This document shows, in pieces, positions 63,701 through 64,000 of a stretch of DNA of 64,000 nt. The position numbers were made by a program, and so were the translations under genes. The DNA is from Halalkalicoccus paucihalophilus (lineage in GTDB: Archaea; Halobacteriota; Halobacteria; Halobacteriales; Halalkalicoccaceae): assembly GCF_001593955.1 (NCBI RefSeq), contig NZ_LTAZ01000013.1:248001-312000 (forward strand), given 5' to 3'. The notes below the pieces were generated by a model. That model saw only the letters and a list, made by a program, of their open reading frames with translations, had not been told where the DNA came from and did no database searches. Every line of letters starts with the position of its first letter. The first letter of the stretch is position 1.

Positions 63701-63878
63701 CCTTGTGCAACAAAACGTCTTTGAATGTAAGGTGTTGCACAAGATATACTCTTTTTGGAGAAGCGACTACCTTCTGTTGGTCATACGTCCCTTACCAACG
63801 GCCGTATCGTACGTATCTCGATACTGTTGGTGGGGCGCCGTCTCGACAGTCCGGAGATTGAACGTACTTGGATTCCGC
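63701..63878. repeat. ~180-bp dispersed repeat (copy 2) with TTGTGCAACA hairpin, copy 4
   Basis: CCTTGTGCAACA (63701-63712) and TGTTGCACAAG (63733-63743) flank a 20-nt spacer. Downstream blocks CGTACGTATCTCGATACTG, CCGTCTCGACAG, CCGGAG and GGATTCCG match the copy at 9072-9256 in order. On the minus strand the repeat begins directly after the stop codon of the partial gene at 63882. Confidence 0.6.
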
Positions 63879-63881
63879 TCC

Positions 63882-64000
63882 CTACGCTTTCTCGATCGTG
63901 AGTTCGAATTGGTCGCCTTCTTTGAGCTCGTGGCGTTTTCCATCGTTGCCAGCTAGGTGGTTCGATACCTCGTTCTGCGTTTGATTCCTTGTCGCCTCCA
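63882..64000 (-). CDS. C-terminal end of a minus-strand gene, truncated by window edge
   Basis: The minus-strand frame reads EATRNQTQNEVSNHLAGNDG then KRHELKEGDQFELTIEKA and a TAG stop at 63882-63884. The stretch is acidic and has the look of a beta-rich domain end. Too little is visible to name it. It converges with the phosphatase-fold gene at 62284, and the dispersed repeat lies between them. Confidence 0.4.
   Translation of the reverse strand, partial: EATRNQTQNEVSNHLAGNDGKRHELKEGDQFELTIEKA

Overview
The window is haloarchaeal (class Halobacteria). The proteins are acidic, secreted enzymes carry twin-arginine signals, several starts are leaderless with a TATA-like box about 25-30 nt upstream, there is an Orc1/Cdc6 initiator, and TnpB/IS200-IS605 (IS1341-type) debris is scattered throughout. 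No rRNA, tRNA or CRISPR array was recognised. The mix of an accessory origin, catabolic islands, decayed genes and transposon ends suggests a megaplasmid, secondary replicon or flexible chromosomal region.

Layout: 0-3.1 kb holds a truncated ComEC-like metallo-beta-lactamase protein with a DUF3006 partner, a YihY/BrkB membrane protein and a possible LAGLIDADG-like DNA-binding protein. 3.3-9 kb holds a Tat-exported six-hairpin glycosidase-like protein and a REC-PAS-histidine kinase. 9-13 kb holds repeat and IS debris, a membrane metallophosphoesterase, and a tnpB element broken by one stop codon, with a small ribbon-helix-helix-like gene upstream. 12.9-15.3 kb is a sodium:solute symporter cluster. 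15.6-16.2 kb is a predicted replication origin with six inverted ORB-like repeats next to orc1/cdc6 (16.2-17.4 kb). 17.7-24.4 kb holds an FGGY kinase, an F420-type luciferase-like oxidoreductase, a K+ channel with RCK domain, a dead tnpB, a membrane protein and a polysaccharide deacetylase. 25-27.6 kb is an operon of a secreted M14 carboxypeptidase and an S8 subtilase.

27.8-41.2 kb looks like a catabolic island for nitrogen-containing small molecules: tungsten aldehyde:ferredoxin oxidoreductase, class III aminotransferase, Lrp/AsnC regulator, amidase, carbamoylase-type M20 hydrolase, ArgE/DapE-type deacylase, enoyl-CoA hydratase and two SSS symporters. Each SSS symporter in the window follows a small membrane-protein gene; two of these (54 and 56 aa) are very short. 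42-54.8 kb is glycan-related: a Tat-exported GH97, a remnant of a second GH97, and a 1,605-aa GH2 beta-galactosidase-like enzyme with two LamG-like insertions. Between them lie a second BrkB, an HTH plus DUF6516-like pair, a MOSC protein and a trans-sulfuration PLP enzyme.

54.8-64 kb holds a sequon-rich membrane protein with a Cys-rich partner, a PaaK-like adenylating enzyme, a broken MBL-fold gene, a rubrerythrin-VIT1 fusion, a UspA remnant, a tungstate/molybdate-type ABC permease and ATPase without a visible binding protein, a transposase fragment and an alkaline-phosphatase/sulfatase-fold enzyme with Thr at the nucleophile position. A CCTTGTGCAACA...TGTTGCACAAGG hairpin recurs four times in intergenic DNA, mostly just downstream of plus-strand genes, and is the most puzzling non-coding signal here.
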